NCBI GenBank assembly: GCA_903837605.1
Contig: CAILVF010000042.1
Location: 1-44,712 of the forward strand
Reading direction: 5' to 3'
Length of the DNA stretch: 44,712 nucleotides
Source of the DNA: an uncultured Bacteroidales bacterium
GTDB lineage: Bacteria > Bacteroidota > Bacteroidia > Bacteroidales > FEN-979
The notes under the pieces are model-generated. The model made no database searches. It saw only the letters and a list, made by a program, of their open reading frames with translations, and had not been told where the DNA came from. Position 1 is the stretch's first letter; each line of letters begins with the position of its first letter. The position numbers and the translations under genes were made by a program. Positions 34,025-41,000 of the stretch are shown piece by piece.

Positions 34025-35377
34025 TTAGTCTCCGAAGCCGGCAAGCATCAGCAGTTCGGAATGCAGGTAAGCCGTCTGGGCTTTGTACTGGACCCGGTAA
34101 CGCCTCATCTGCAGATCGGGATTGTACCAGGACTCGATATCCTGGGGATCCATGAGTCCGTCGGTAGCAAAGATGAGGTTTTGCTGGGTGGTAAATAAAG
34201 CACGATGCGGCTGAATCCCATTCTGGTAGGTGGCAATCCAGGTATCCCAGTCGGGACGGATGAGAACCGGATAGCCTTCGTAGGAAGGAACATTTACCCC
34301 ATTCAGCATCATGGTGAGCGGAAGATCACCGGTTTTATTCTTGATCGTATGGACGAGGTTCCTCCACATGGAACGGGTGACCATGAACACAAGAGGGAAT
34401 TCAAACATTTCGGGACGGGCCGTGTCGATCATTTCTTCGAGCGTAGCATCAGCTTCACCGGAAGCCAGAGCGCCTGCCTTAACGGCAGCAACCGTTCCAG
34501 AAGCAGCAAAAGAACCTCCACTGTTTGCCACAGCGGTGAATGTGAAAGACTGGCCTTTGTAGCGGCTGACTACTTTGATCTGTGCACCGGAAGGATTGGT
34601 CACAATGACGCCGTTAATCCCGGCGCGGGCCTCAATCGTGGCTTTATGAGCGGTAAGCCAGGCAGCTACGGTAGCGGAGGCGCTGGAGGCATAAGCCTGG
34701 GTATAATCGACGCCATTGATTGTAACGGTAATCAAGGTATCCGTTGCACCGTAGGTATAGGTGAGGATTTTCTCAGCTTTCACCGCAGAAGTGGCCGAAT
34801 CAATGACCACATGCTGGGCAGAAGGAATGGTTCCGGCATAGAGATTGGCCAGAAAATGCGAAAGAAAACCGGTATAACCCGAAAAATTGGTATCGACCGT
34901 GCCGGTCGGAATACCGGAAGACAAGGTTTCCTGGACCGGATTCCCGAAAAACATCTGGCGGATCAGATCCTGCTGACCGGCCTGGGCAATGATCGGAAGC
35001 ATGATCTTGTTCCAGATATCGGGCTCCTTCATCCGCTCAATATCATCCTCCTTATAACCGGTGGCCAGCAACTGCTCTACGATGGATCCCCAGAAAGCCC
35101 GGGCATTCTGCTCGAACTCCATGGCCATGGGAGCCACGGTAATAGACTGTGTTGAAAGCGCAAAGGTCCCGGTGGGGGTGAAACCGGGTGAGGCTTTGGG
35201 CTTGGTAATAAAGGAAGGACGGGAGATCTTGTTCAGGAGCTCGGTGCCCTTAACGTCGGTACGGACCGTGATGGCGCCCCGGATGTCTTCGCCCATGAAG
35301 AACGGGCTGACGAAAAATTCACGGATGGATTGCTTTGTGAAAGCGGGGCTGATGGCGTGGGAGAAGATGTTTGACAT
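34025..35377 (-). CDS. Major capsid protein (HK97-fold) with inserted domain
   Basis: A 450-aa capsid protein following the protease-scaffold gene. The N-terminal part (RGAITVRTDVKGTELLNKIS, then ITVAPMAMEFEQNARAFW) and the C-terminal part (NKTGDLPLTMMLNGVNVPSYEGYPVLI, GLMDPQDIESWYNPDLQMRRYRVQYKAQTAYLHSELLMLAG) fit an HK97 fold. Residues about 200-302 form a strand-rich, Ala/Thr/Val-rich domain (VTINGVDYTQAY, VTNPSGAQIKVVS) with the look of an inserted surface domain. It is expected to be the main shell protein. Confidence 0.85.
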   Translation of the reverse strand: MSNIFSHAISPAFTKQSIREFFVSPFFMGEDIRGAITVRTDVKGTELLNKISRPSFITKPKASPGFTPTGTFALSTQSITVAPMAMEFEQNARAFWGSIVEQLLATGYKEDDIERMKEPDIWNKIMLPIIAQAGQQDLIRQMFFGNPVQETLSSGIPTGTVDTNFSGYTGFLSHFLANLYAGTIPSAQHVVIDSATSAVKAEKILTYTYGATDTLITVTINGVDYTQAYASSASATVAAWLTAHKATIEARAGINGVIVTNPSGAQIKVVSRYKGQSFTFTAVANSGGSFAASGTVAAVKAGALASGEADATLEEMIDTARPEMFEFPLVFMVTRSMWRNLVHTIKNKTGDLPLTMMLNGVNVPSYEGYPVLIRPDWDTWIATYQNGIQPHRALFTTQQNLIFATDGLMDPQDIESWYNPDLQMRRYRVQYKAQTAYLHSELLMLAGFGD

Positions 35378-35390
35378 GGGGATTAGGATT

Positions 35391-35474
35391 GAAGAAATGA
35401 ATAATAGAATAATCGAATACTCGAATTATGAATTATGAATTAAACAGGATGCAGGATGCGGGATGCATGATGAG
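35391..35474. repeat. GAATTATGA / GGATGCA microrepeat tract
   Basis: Tandem AATTATGA units followed by three GGATGC units fill the gap between the capsid and the protease-scaffold genes. Confidence 0.75.
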
Positions 35475-35477
35475 TTG

Positions 35478-36434
35478 TTACTTTTTGAGTTTGTCTTTGA
35501 GGTGGATGGGCATTTCCTTGAGGAGCTGCTTGCCGAAGGTTTCTTCGGAGGGGCCAACTTTGAGCTGGGGATCAGCGCCTTCGACTGTGGTGGGCCGGGC
35601 TTTGAGCTGGTCCTGAAGAGTGGTTATCTGCTCCTGAAGCGCTGAGAGTTGTTTCTGGTGATCAGCCTCCAGGGTCGAAATCTGTTTCTGATAGTCGGCT
35701 TCGAGCTGTTCAACGGTCTGGTTATAATCCTTGAGAGCATCGGCATTGGCTCCATCCGGAGCCGGGTTCAGGAGGTTTTTAAGCCTTTGGAAAAGTTCTT
35801 TTTTCATGGTGTTGTTGTTTGAAAAATATTTAAGCATGAATTCAATGATAGTGTCGGGCTTTTTGGCAATGAGCCAGGCAATTGCAGGATTTTCATCCAG
35901 GAAGCGGGTCGCCTGATAAGAGAAGGAATCCACTGCAAAAAGAGAATTCGTGGCTGCAGGATCATCTACCAGGTCGGTGGCCAGAAGGTCCTCAATACGG
36001 GTGGCAGGATATTCATCATCGGTGATCACCGGTTCGCCCGGGATAAAGGCAATCGATGCCCCGAACATATCCGGGTTGTTTTTGGCCATCTTCAGGATAT
36101 ACGCATGAAGGTTCCCGGAAGGAGATTCCTTGCAGACCTCATCCAGATGCAGATCACCATAGACCTTATCACCATAGACCTTGAAATTTTTAAACCGACC
36201 GATATAGGTACCAAACGAAGAGCTGCACATATTGGGATGACCAAAGCGAGCCTTAACTCCATTCTCCTTCTCATTTCCAAGTTTTTCAATCTGGGCCAGA
36301 GTGGTTGCATCGATCTGCTCGAAATAAGATTTCACCTTCCCCACCTGGGCGACGATGACCTTATGAAGAGTACCAGTAGCTTCATCAACACTTGCTGCAG
36401 AAAAGGCGATTGGAGGAGTGGAAAAGGACTTCAT
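35478..36434 (-). CDS. Prohead protease fused to scaffold
   Basis: Start placed at the ATG at 36432-36434 (MKSFSTPPIAFS), giving 318 aa; the upstream TTG is unlikely. Residues about 1-170 look like a capsid maturation serine protease: ARFGHPNMCSSSFG supplies a His and MFGASIAF a probable catalytic Ser. Residues about 205-318 are a charged coiled coil (LEADYQKQISTLEADHQKQLSALQEQITTL) typical of scaffolds. An in-frame ATG at the junction (MKKELFQRLKNLL) could also give a free scaffold, as in lambda C/Nu3. It is upstream of the capsid gene, as expected. Confidence 0.78.
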   Translation of the reverse strand: MKSFSTPPIAFSAASVDEATGTLHKVIVAQVGKVKSYFEQIDATTLAQIEKLGNEKENGVKARFGHPNMCSSSFGTYIGRFKNFKVYGDKVYGDLHLDEVCKESPSGNLHAYILKMAKNNPDMFGASIAFIPGEPVITDDEYPATRIEDLLATDLVDDPAATNSLFAVDSFSYQATRFLDENPAIAWLIAKKPDTIIEFMLKYFSNNNTMKKELFQRLKNLLNPAPDGANADALKDYNQTVEQLEADYQKQISTLEADHQKQLSALQEQITTLQDQLKARPTTVEGADPQLKVGPSEETFGKQLLKEMPIHLKDKLKK

Positions 36435-36519
36435 ATTGGCAGGAAAAATTGATAGCCACAAACATACAACAGACTTAAAGTAATTGTTTAGTACATGTTG
36501 GCAAAAAGTTGCATGATAG

Positions 36520-36551
36520 CTTGTTATAATATTAATTGATTAGTATTTTTG
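36520..36551 (+). promoter_or_regulatory. Putative promoter of the terminase operon
   Basis: CTTG (36520-36523), a 20-base spacer and TATTTTTG (36544-36551) fit the Bacteroidota pattern. The gap 36435-36565 divides the rightward terminase genes from the leftward structural genes, so it is the likely control region of the module. Confidence 0.5.
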
Positions 36552-36565
36552 TAAGAAATGGCTAT

Positions 36566-36826
36566 ATGAATCCTGAGGCTGAAAAAGTAATTGTTGACCT
36601 GAGAGAGCGTTGCGGAATTGAAGTGGAACAACTTGTAATAAAAGGGTTACTCCCTGTAAGCCAGGCTAAAAAATGGCTGGTGAAGGAACTCTATTTTACC
36701 TATGCCAGGGAAGGGAAAACCCTGGAAAAAGGAGGGATGACTTATACTCAAATCAAGAATGAGCTGAGTGACCAGTACGGGGTGTCGATAAGTACGATTG
36801 AGAAGCTGGTTTACAGGAAATCATGA
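36566..36826 (+). CDS. Small helical phage protein, putative DNA-binding
   Basis: Start at the ATG at 36566 (MNPEAEKVIVDLR), 86 aa. The second half, MTYTQIKNELSDQYGVSISTIEKLVYRK, reads as a helix-turn-helix (YTQIKNEL..xYGVSxSTIEKLV). It is first in the rightward terminase operon. It may be a regulator or the actual DNA-recognition part of the packaging machine, since the next gene has an unstructured basic start. Confidence 0.65.
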   Translation: MNPEAEKVIVDLRERCGIEVEQLVIKGLLPVSQAKKWLVKELYFTYAREGKTLEKGGMTYTQIKNELSDQYGVSISTIEKLVYRKS

Positions 36827-36886
36827 GCTTTAGACAAATGACGAAAACTGCATATAATATTCTGAAATATACAGAAATACGACAGC

Positions 36887-37258
36887 ATGGAATCGAAAAC
36901 AAACACCCGGCATAAATTCAAACCCGGCGAAGGCGGAAGACCAAAGGGATCGCCTAACAAGATCACGGCAGAGCAAAAGGAACGCATTGAGTGGGTGCTT
37001 GAATTGCTGGACGAGACCCTCGAAGACAGCATCAGGAAACTGAAACCAAAAGACCAGGTTGATCTGTGGATGAACCTGCAAGAATATATCAGGCCGAAGC
37101 TCCAGCGGGTGAACGTTGATCTGGGACCGGCTGAGGATAAGCTTACCAAGATCACTTTTGAAGTCATCCAAAGCTCCATGCTTACCGACGGAACCGTTAA
37201 ACCCTTATCCCTTGGAAAAGACCATCAAGGTATCGACCGTATTCCGGAAAAATTATGA
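36887..37258 (+). CDS. Terminase small subunit-like protein
   Basis: A 123-aa protein with the basic GGRPKGSPNKIT motif (residues about 16-27) that marks many small-terminase-like proteins, then a helical body (WVLELLDETLEDSIRKLKPKDQVDLWMNLQEYI). It would recognise DNA and feed it to the large subunit. It overlaps the large-subunit gene by about 46 bases in a different frame. Confidence 0.72.
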   Translation: MESKTNTRHKFKPGEGGRPKGSPNKITAEQKERIEWVLELLDETLEDSIRKLKPKDQVDLWMNLQEYIRPKLQRVNVDLGPAEDKLTKITFEVIQSSMLTDGTVKPLSLGKDHQGIDRIPEKL

Positions 37259-38387
37259 AGCCCTGACCAAGATCGTCGTGAACCAGGGCGGCAGCCGGTC
37301 AGGGAAGACCTTTTCAATCCTGCAGCTGCTTATCCTGGTGAAAGCCTTTGAGGGAACCGACATGGTATTTTCGATCGTACGACGAAGCATGCCGGCTTTG
37401 AAAGCCTCCGCCATGCGGGATTTCTTTGAGATCCTAAGGATGACTGACCTCTACGATGATCGCAACCACAATAAGACCGAAAACACCTACCAGCTGAACG
37501 GGAATCTGTTTGAATTCATGAGCCTGGATCAGCCCCAGAAGAAACGAGGCGCCAAGCGGGCTTACCTGTTCATCAACGAGGCCAATGAACTCAGCCTGGA
37601 AGACTGGGTGCAGCTTTCCCTGCGAACCGAGAAGCAAATCTTCCTGGACTTCAATCCGTCGATGGACGAACACTGGATCTATGATATCGTAATTCCCCGG
37701 AAAGACTGCACCTTCATCCATTCAACCTACCTGGACAACATCCTGTTTCTGCCTCCGGAACAGGTAAAGGAAATCGAGAACCTGAAACAAGTTGATGAGA
37801 ATTACTGGAGGATTTATGGCCTAGGCGAGATCGGGCAGATCACCGGCCTGATCTTCACCAACTGGAGGACCATTGATTCCTGGCCGGAATCCTGCAAGTG
37901 GATCAGCTACGGGATGGATTTCGGCTTCAGCAATGATCCGACCAGCCTGGTCAAGGTGGGATTGAGCGGCGGCGAACTGTTTATAGACGAGCTTATTTAT
38001 TCCCGGGGCCTTACCAATACCGACATCTGCAAATGGATGAACCAGCTCGGTATCACCAAGGCCGATGAGATCATTGCCGACAACCAGCCTAAATGCATTT
38101 ATGAAATCCGGCAGGAAGGATACAACATCAAACCGACATTCAAGGGTCCGGATTCAATCCTGGCCGGGATTGACATCCTGAAACGGTATCCCATGCGGAT
38201 CACCAAACGATCGGTGAACCTGATTCGTGAGCTGAAAAACTACAAATGGAAGGAAGATGCATCAGGGAAACCTTTGAATGTTCCGGTGGACCGGTTCAAT
38301 CATGCCCTTGATGGAATCCGATATGCCTGCATGGGCAGGCTGTTCATGGGGAACCGGCTGATCAAGACGTCCAGACACCTCAGGTGA
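37212..38387 (+). CDS. Terminase large subunit
   Basis: Start taken at the TTG at 37212 (MEKTIKVSTVF), giving 391 aa; the open frame extends back to an ATG at 37116 but that stretch is the shadow of the small-subunit gene. The ATPase has Walker A GGSRSGKTFS and Walker B YLFINEANEL. The nuclease has acidic residues in YGMDFGFSNDPTS, EIIADNQPK and FNHALDGIRYA. This is the PBSX/Terminase_3 pattern and it appears intact. It packages DNA through the portal. Confidence 0.92.
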   Translation: MEKTIKVSTVFRKNYEALTKIVVNQGGSRSGKTFSILQLLILVKAFEGTDMVFSIVRRSMPALKASAMRDFFEILRMTDLYDDRNHNKTENTYQLNGNLFEFMSLDQPQKKRGAKRAYLFINEANELSLEDWVQLSLRTEKQIFLDFNPSMDEHWIYDIVIPRKDCTFIHSTYLDNILFLPPEQVKEIENLKQVDENYWRIYGLGEIGQITGLIFTNWRTIDSWPESCKWISYGMDFGFSNDPTSLVKVGLSGGELFIDELIYSRGLTNTDICKWMNQLGITKADEIIADNQPKCIYEIRQEGYNIKPTFKGPDSILAGIDILKRYPMRITKRSVNLIRELKNYKWKEDASGKPLNVPVDRFNHALDGIRYACMGRLFMGNRLIKTSRHLR

Positions 38388-38448
38388 TCCGGAATCAGGA
38401 TTCCAACCGGATTTTCATCAGGTTAGAATAGAATGCATCATTAAATCA

Positions 38449-38598
38449 AAATCGTAGGCAACAAACAGCGGAAAAATTTTTCGCTTGCAAGGCTGCCGGT
38501 CATTTTTTCACCATAAAAACAGACCAGTACTTCAAAAAAATGACGGCACCCGAAGGGCCCCGGCCTTGCGAGTAGAAAAATTTTGAAGATAGCTTTGA
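38449..38598. ncRNA. Branched hairpin element, copy 2
   Basis: Same direction and architecture as copy 1: outer stem 38472-38493 with 38563-38584, inner arm GCCGGTCATTTTTT/AAAAAAATGACGGC (38495-38508 with 38534-38547), short CCCGAAGGG hairpin. The distal outer stem is AAAATTTTTC-type here and GTAAATTT-type in copy 1, with pairing preserved in both. No small gene follows on the minus strand; the terminase gene ends 62 bases to the left. Confidence 0.6.
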
Positions 38599-38636
38599 CG
38601 GAGATTATGATTTGATTACCCTGGGATTGCGAACCC

Positions 38637-39155
38637 GCCACGTTATGAAGCCCGAGGGACGAGGGCGAATAAGGTGGCAAAGCTGCCTGGCCAGCCGAAA
38701 GATGTTAGTTTACCAAGCGGCGTTTTTCACACGGCTTGGTTTGGGGATTGGCCGGTGGACCTGGTCACTTCATGAACGCGAAGTATGAGCGTGAAATGAG
38801 GTGACCTGATTGTTTGCGAACTGAAAAATGTTAATACACCAACCGGCGTTGTTTTCAACGCGGGTTGGTGCGGGAGTTGGATGGGGTACCTGCCGGAATG
38901 CCGGAGAATGATTGCTACGAAGAGATCTCGTCCGGCCCGTCGAAGCCAGAGGCAGGGCATTTGCCGGGTTTTGATCCCTGGGAGGATGTCAATTCAGGTG
39001 CGTTAAGCAATACCGGTATTTACCGAAAAATCCAGAAGGGACTGAGATGGTTGCACGGCAGCTTTTTTGCTGCGGTGCAAGCTCGAAAGGCCCTGCGGTA
39101 GGGGAGTGGCGGGCTTGAATGGAAGCGAAGTGGAGCGTCCGGCGCGAAGCGCCGG
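38637..39155. repeat. Field of long hairpins, no convincing gene
   Basis: Hairpins at 38637-38678 (GCCAC/GTGGC with inner GCCC/GGGC), 38712-38740 (ACCAAGC/GCTTGGT), 38763-38806 (GGTCAC/GTGACC), 38837-38870 (CACCAACC.GCGTTG/CAACGC.GGTTGGTG), 39051-39080 (TTGCAC.GCAGC/GCTGC.GTGCAA) and 39139-39155 (CCGGCGC-GAA-GCGCCGG). The modules beginning at about 38701 and 38825 are diverged tandem copies. Small open frames in this tract lack start signals and familiar composition. Confidence 0.65.
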
Positions 39156-39337
39156 GTGTGAAACGGAGCGGACATAGAAGCCCGGAACGACCGGCTGGTG
39201 TTGGCAGGTATTGCTTAATGCACTTTTACCGAGGCAAAAATGCGCTGCCGATATTCTTGTGCATCGAACTCAATTTTACTCGTATTACCGGCCGGATGAA
39301 CACCCTCCAAAACTTCTCGTTCAACTAACGGGGATAC

Positions 39338-39532
39338 TTAACATAATGTGGTTATAGGACTGACGCAGGGAGAATCCAATGCCGCCAAATGGCCAGGCAA
39401 ACGCTGTGGGCAGGGATTCTTTAAAACAGAGGGGGTGGGCTTCAGCCCATGGCGATTGCTGTATATTTGGCGGTGTTGATTAAAGCCGGGATTAGCAAGC
39501 AGCGGCAGTACTATAACATCATGTTATGTTAA
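39338..39532. repeat. Nested inverted repeats, 195 nt
   Basis: Outer arms 39338-39357 and 39511-39532 (TTAACATAA.TG.GGTTATAG against CTATAACATCATGTTATGTTAA), middle arms CCGCCAAAT/ATTTGGCGG (39382-39390, 39475-39483) and an inner TGGGC-TTCA-GCCCA hairpin (39436-39449). No open frame fits. It resembles the large foldable intergenic repeats that separate cassette-like genes in some Bacteroidota. Confidence 0.6.
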
Positions 39533-39630
39533 TGTAGACCCGGACTCGTGGTACTGAGGGTAGGAGAAAATTGGCTACTTGGGATGCTGGCTGTTTTGAT
39601 ATAAGATTGCAAGTGCTGAAATAGACAATT

Positions 39631-39786
39631 TATACACCGGGCGTGAGGAACGAACGCCGGGTGTATACCATATTAAGAAACCGGAGCAACGGCTAAGCCT
39701 GAACGAATGAGCGGTGAAGCCGTGAGGAGCTTGCGACGAAACGGAGCGGAACCGCCGAATGAGTGAATGGATTAGCGGTTGCGGAG
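39631..39786. repeat. Cassette-like structured direct repeat, copy 1
   Basis: About 155 bp, highly similar to 43432-43590. It begins with a hairpin (TACACCGGGCGT/ACGCCGGGTGTA) and continues into a larger fold bounded by GCAACGGCTAA and TTAGCGGTTGC. It lies at the 3' end of the minus-strand gene 39772-40695 and supplies its last codons and stop. Confidence 0.85.
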
Positions 39787-40695
39787 GGTAATATCAATTT
39801 GGGGAATAATAAATATTTTTCGCTTTATATCAAGTTTAGCAACTCTTGATAATGATAATCGAAAATAAGATTCCCACTTGTCTAGCTCATCCTGGGGAAA
39901 TCCTTTATTTAGTTGTTTATCTAAATCGAAAGCAAAAGCAGGAAAGGGCTTTGTCAGCATTTGTTTCGTCGCATCATCTTGTAATTGGATAATTGAAGTT
40001 CCAAGTAAACTTATATAATCTAGATTTTCGTAAAAGGTAATTTTATTATCATTTATCCCCTCCCGAAAATAAAATTTGAACAAGAATATAAAATCATCAA
40101 ATGAATAACCCCCTACAAGTGAAGATTGTTGGGGATTGTAAAGCTTTGACAGAAAAGAATTGGATAAATCTACACCTTTAACAAGATAATCTATTTCCGA
40201 AATTGACCATAACAAATTCAACATCGGCCATTTATTGACAAACCATGAAATATCGCATTTTTTGGATGTAAAATAAATTTCTACAGTATTCGTCCCTTTT
40301 GGCATCTTTGAAAAATCAAAGATCTGATGATCTGATTTTGCAGAATAAGGAATTTCAGGAAAAGATGCAATGGACAGTTTGAATAATGGTACTGGAAATT
40401 CATTGTTAAATTGACAATCAACAATCTTTGGGAATTTATACCGATAATTTATTTCTAATCCAATTCTTTCCTTAACATGAACTACTCCGGGTTGAAATTT
40501 TCCCTCTTTATTACTTGATGAATGATAAGTGATTTCTGTTTTGACATTAAATAATTCGGGATTCAATTCATGAGAGAGATACTCCAGAAGAAATTCATTC
40601 CCCAAGGTTGAAATTTTAAAATCCATTGAACTTTTACTTCTAAACGGAATAACGCGCAGTAAATCAGATTTTTCACTTATTATTGCCAGCTTCAT
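39772..40695 (-). CDS. Hypothetical protein, 307 aa
   Basis: Start at the ATG at 40693-40695 (MKLAIISEKSD); a TTG nine bases earlier is less likely. The gene is AT-rich. The product is soluble, with a strand-rich first half (VKTEITYHSSSNKEGKF, EINYRYKFPKI) and a helical second half (DDFIFLFKFYFREGIND, DELDKWESYFRLSLSRVAKL). I recognise no domain. Its end lies in a structured repeat. An IS21 element is inserted 98 bases upstream of its start, which could have cut off or replaced its promoter. A perfect TTGCGATT/AATCGCAA dyad lies just before the start. Confidence 0.7.
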   Translation of the reverse strand: MKLAIISEKSDLLRVIPFRSKSSMDFKISTLGNEFLLEYLSHELNPELFNVKTEITYHSSSNKEGKFQPGVVHVKERIGLEINYRYKFPKIVDCQFNNEFPVPLFKLSIASFPEIPYSAKSDHQIFDFSKMPKGTNTVEIYFTSKKCDISWFVNKWPMLNLLWSISEIDYLVKGVDLSNSFLSKLYNPQQSSLVGGYSFDDFIFLFKFYFREGINDNKITFYENLDYISLLGTSIIQLQDDATKQMLTKPFPAFAFDLDKQLNKGFPQDELDKWESYFRLSLSRVAKLDIKRKIFIIPQIDITLRNR

Positions 40696-40721
40696 GAGAA
40701 ACAATTCAATGGTTAATAAAT

Positions 40722-40738
40722 TTGCGATTTAATCGCAA
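40722..40738. promoter_or_regulatory. Perfect dyad, possible operator
   Basis: TTGCGATT-T-AATCGCAA, 27 bases before the start of the 307-aa gene, is a perfect 8-bp inverted repeat around one base. Confidence 0.4.
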
Positions 40739-41000
40739 TTTATGCATTTTTTGGCAAAAAAGTACTGGATAATTACTCTCTACTATGTTTCATTGACTAT
40801 ACCGGTGCAACCAGCGCCACCCATTCCGGTCGAACCAGCGCCAGTGATTCCGGCGCAAGCAGCGCCACCCTTTAGGAGCTATTTTTTAGCTTAAAAAGGA
40901 AGAATCGAAGAATTTTCGACCTGACATTCCGGCATAAGCAGCGCCACCTACAAAAGCGGATTTGTAACAACACAGTATCTTTTCTCAAAAAGGAGATACT

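Noticed and set aside
37116..37211. Earlier ATG start for the terminase large subunit
   Set aside because: This stretch overlaps the small-subunit gene and has a composition unlike a protein; the start at 37212 gives a normal N-terminus.
38865..39101. 78-aa open frame rich in Gly and Pro
   Set aside because: It crosses several hairpins, has no start signal and no recognisable composition or partner; treated as part of the structured tract.
39119..39328. 69-aa open frame after the hairpin field
   Set aside because: It reads through the CCGGCGC-GAA-GCGCCGG hairpin and has no support beyond being open.
39631..39786. Classical integron attC site
   Set aside because: The overall layout fits, but RYYYAAC/GTTRRRY core pairs are not present in the right positions, and no integron integrase is in the window.
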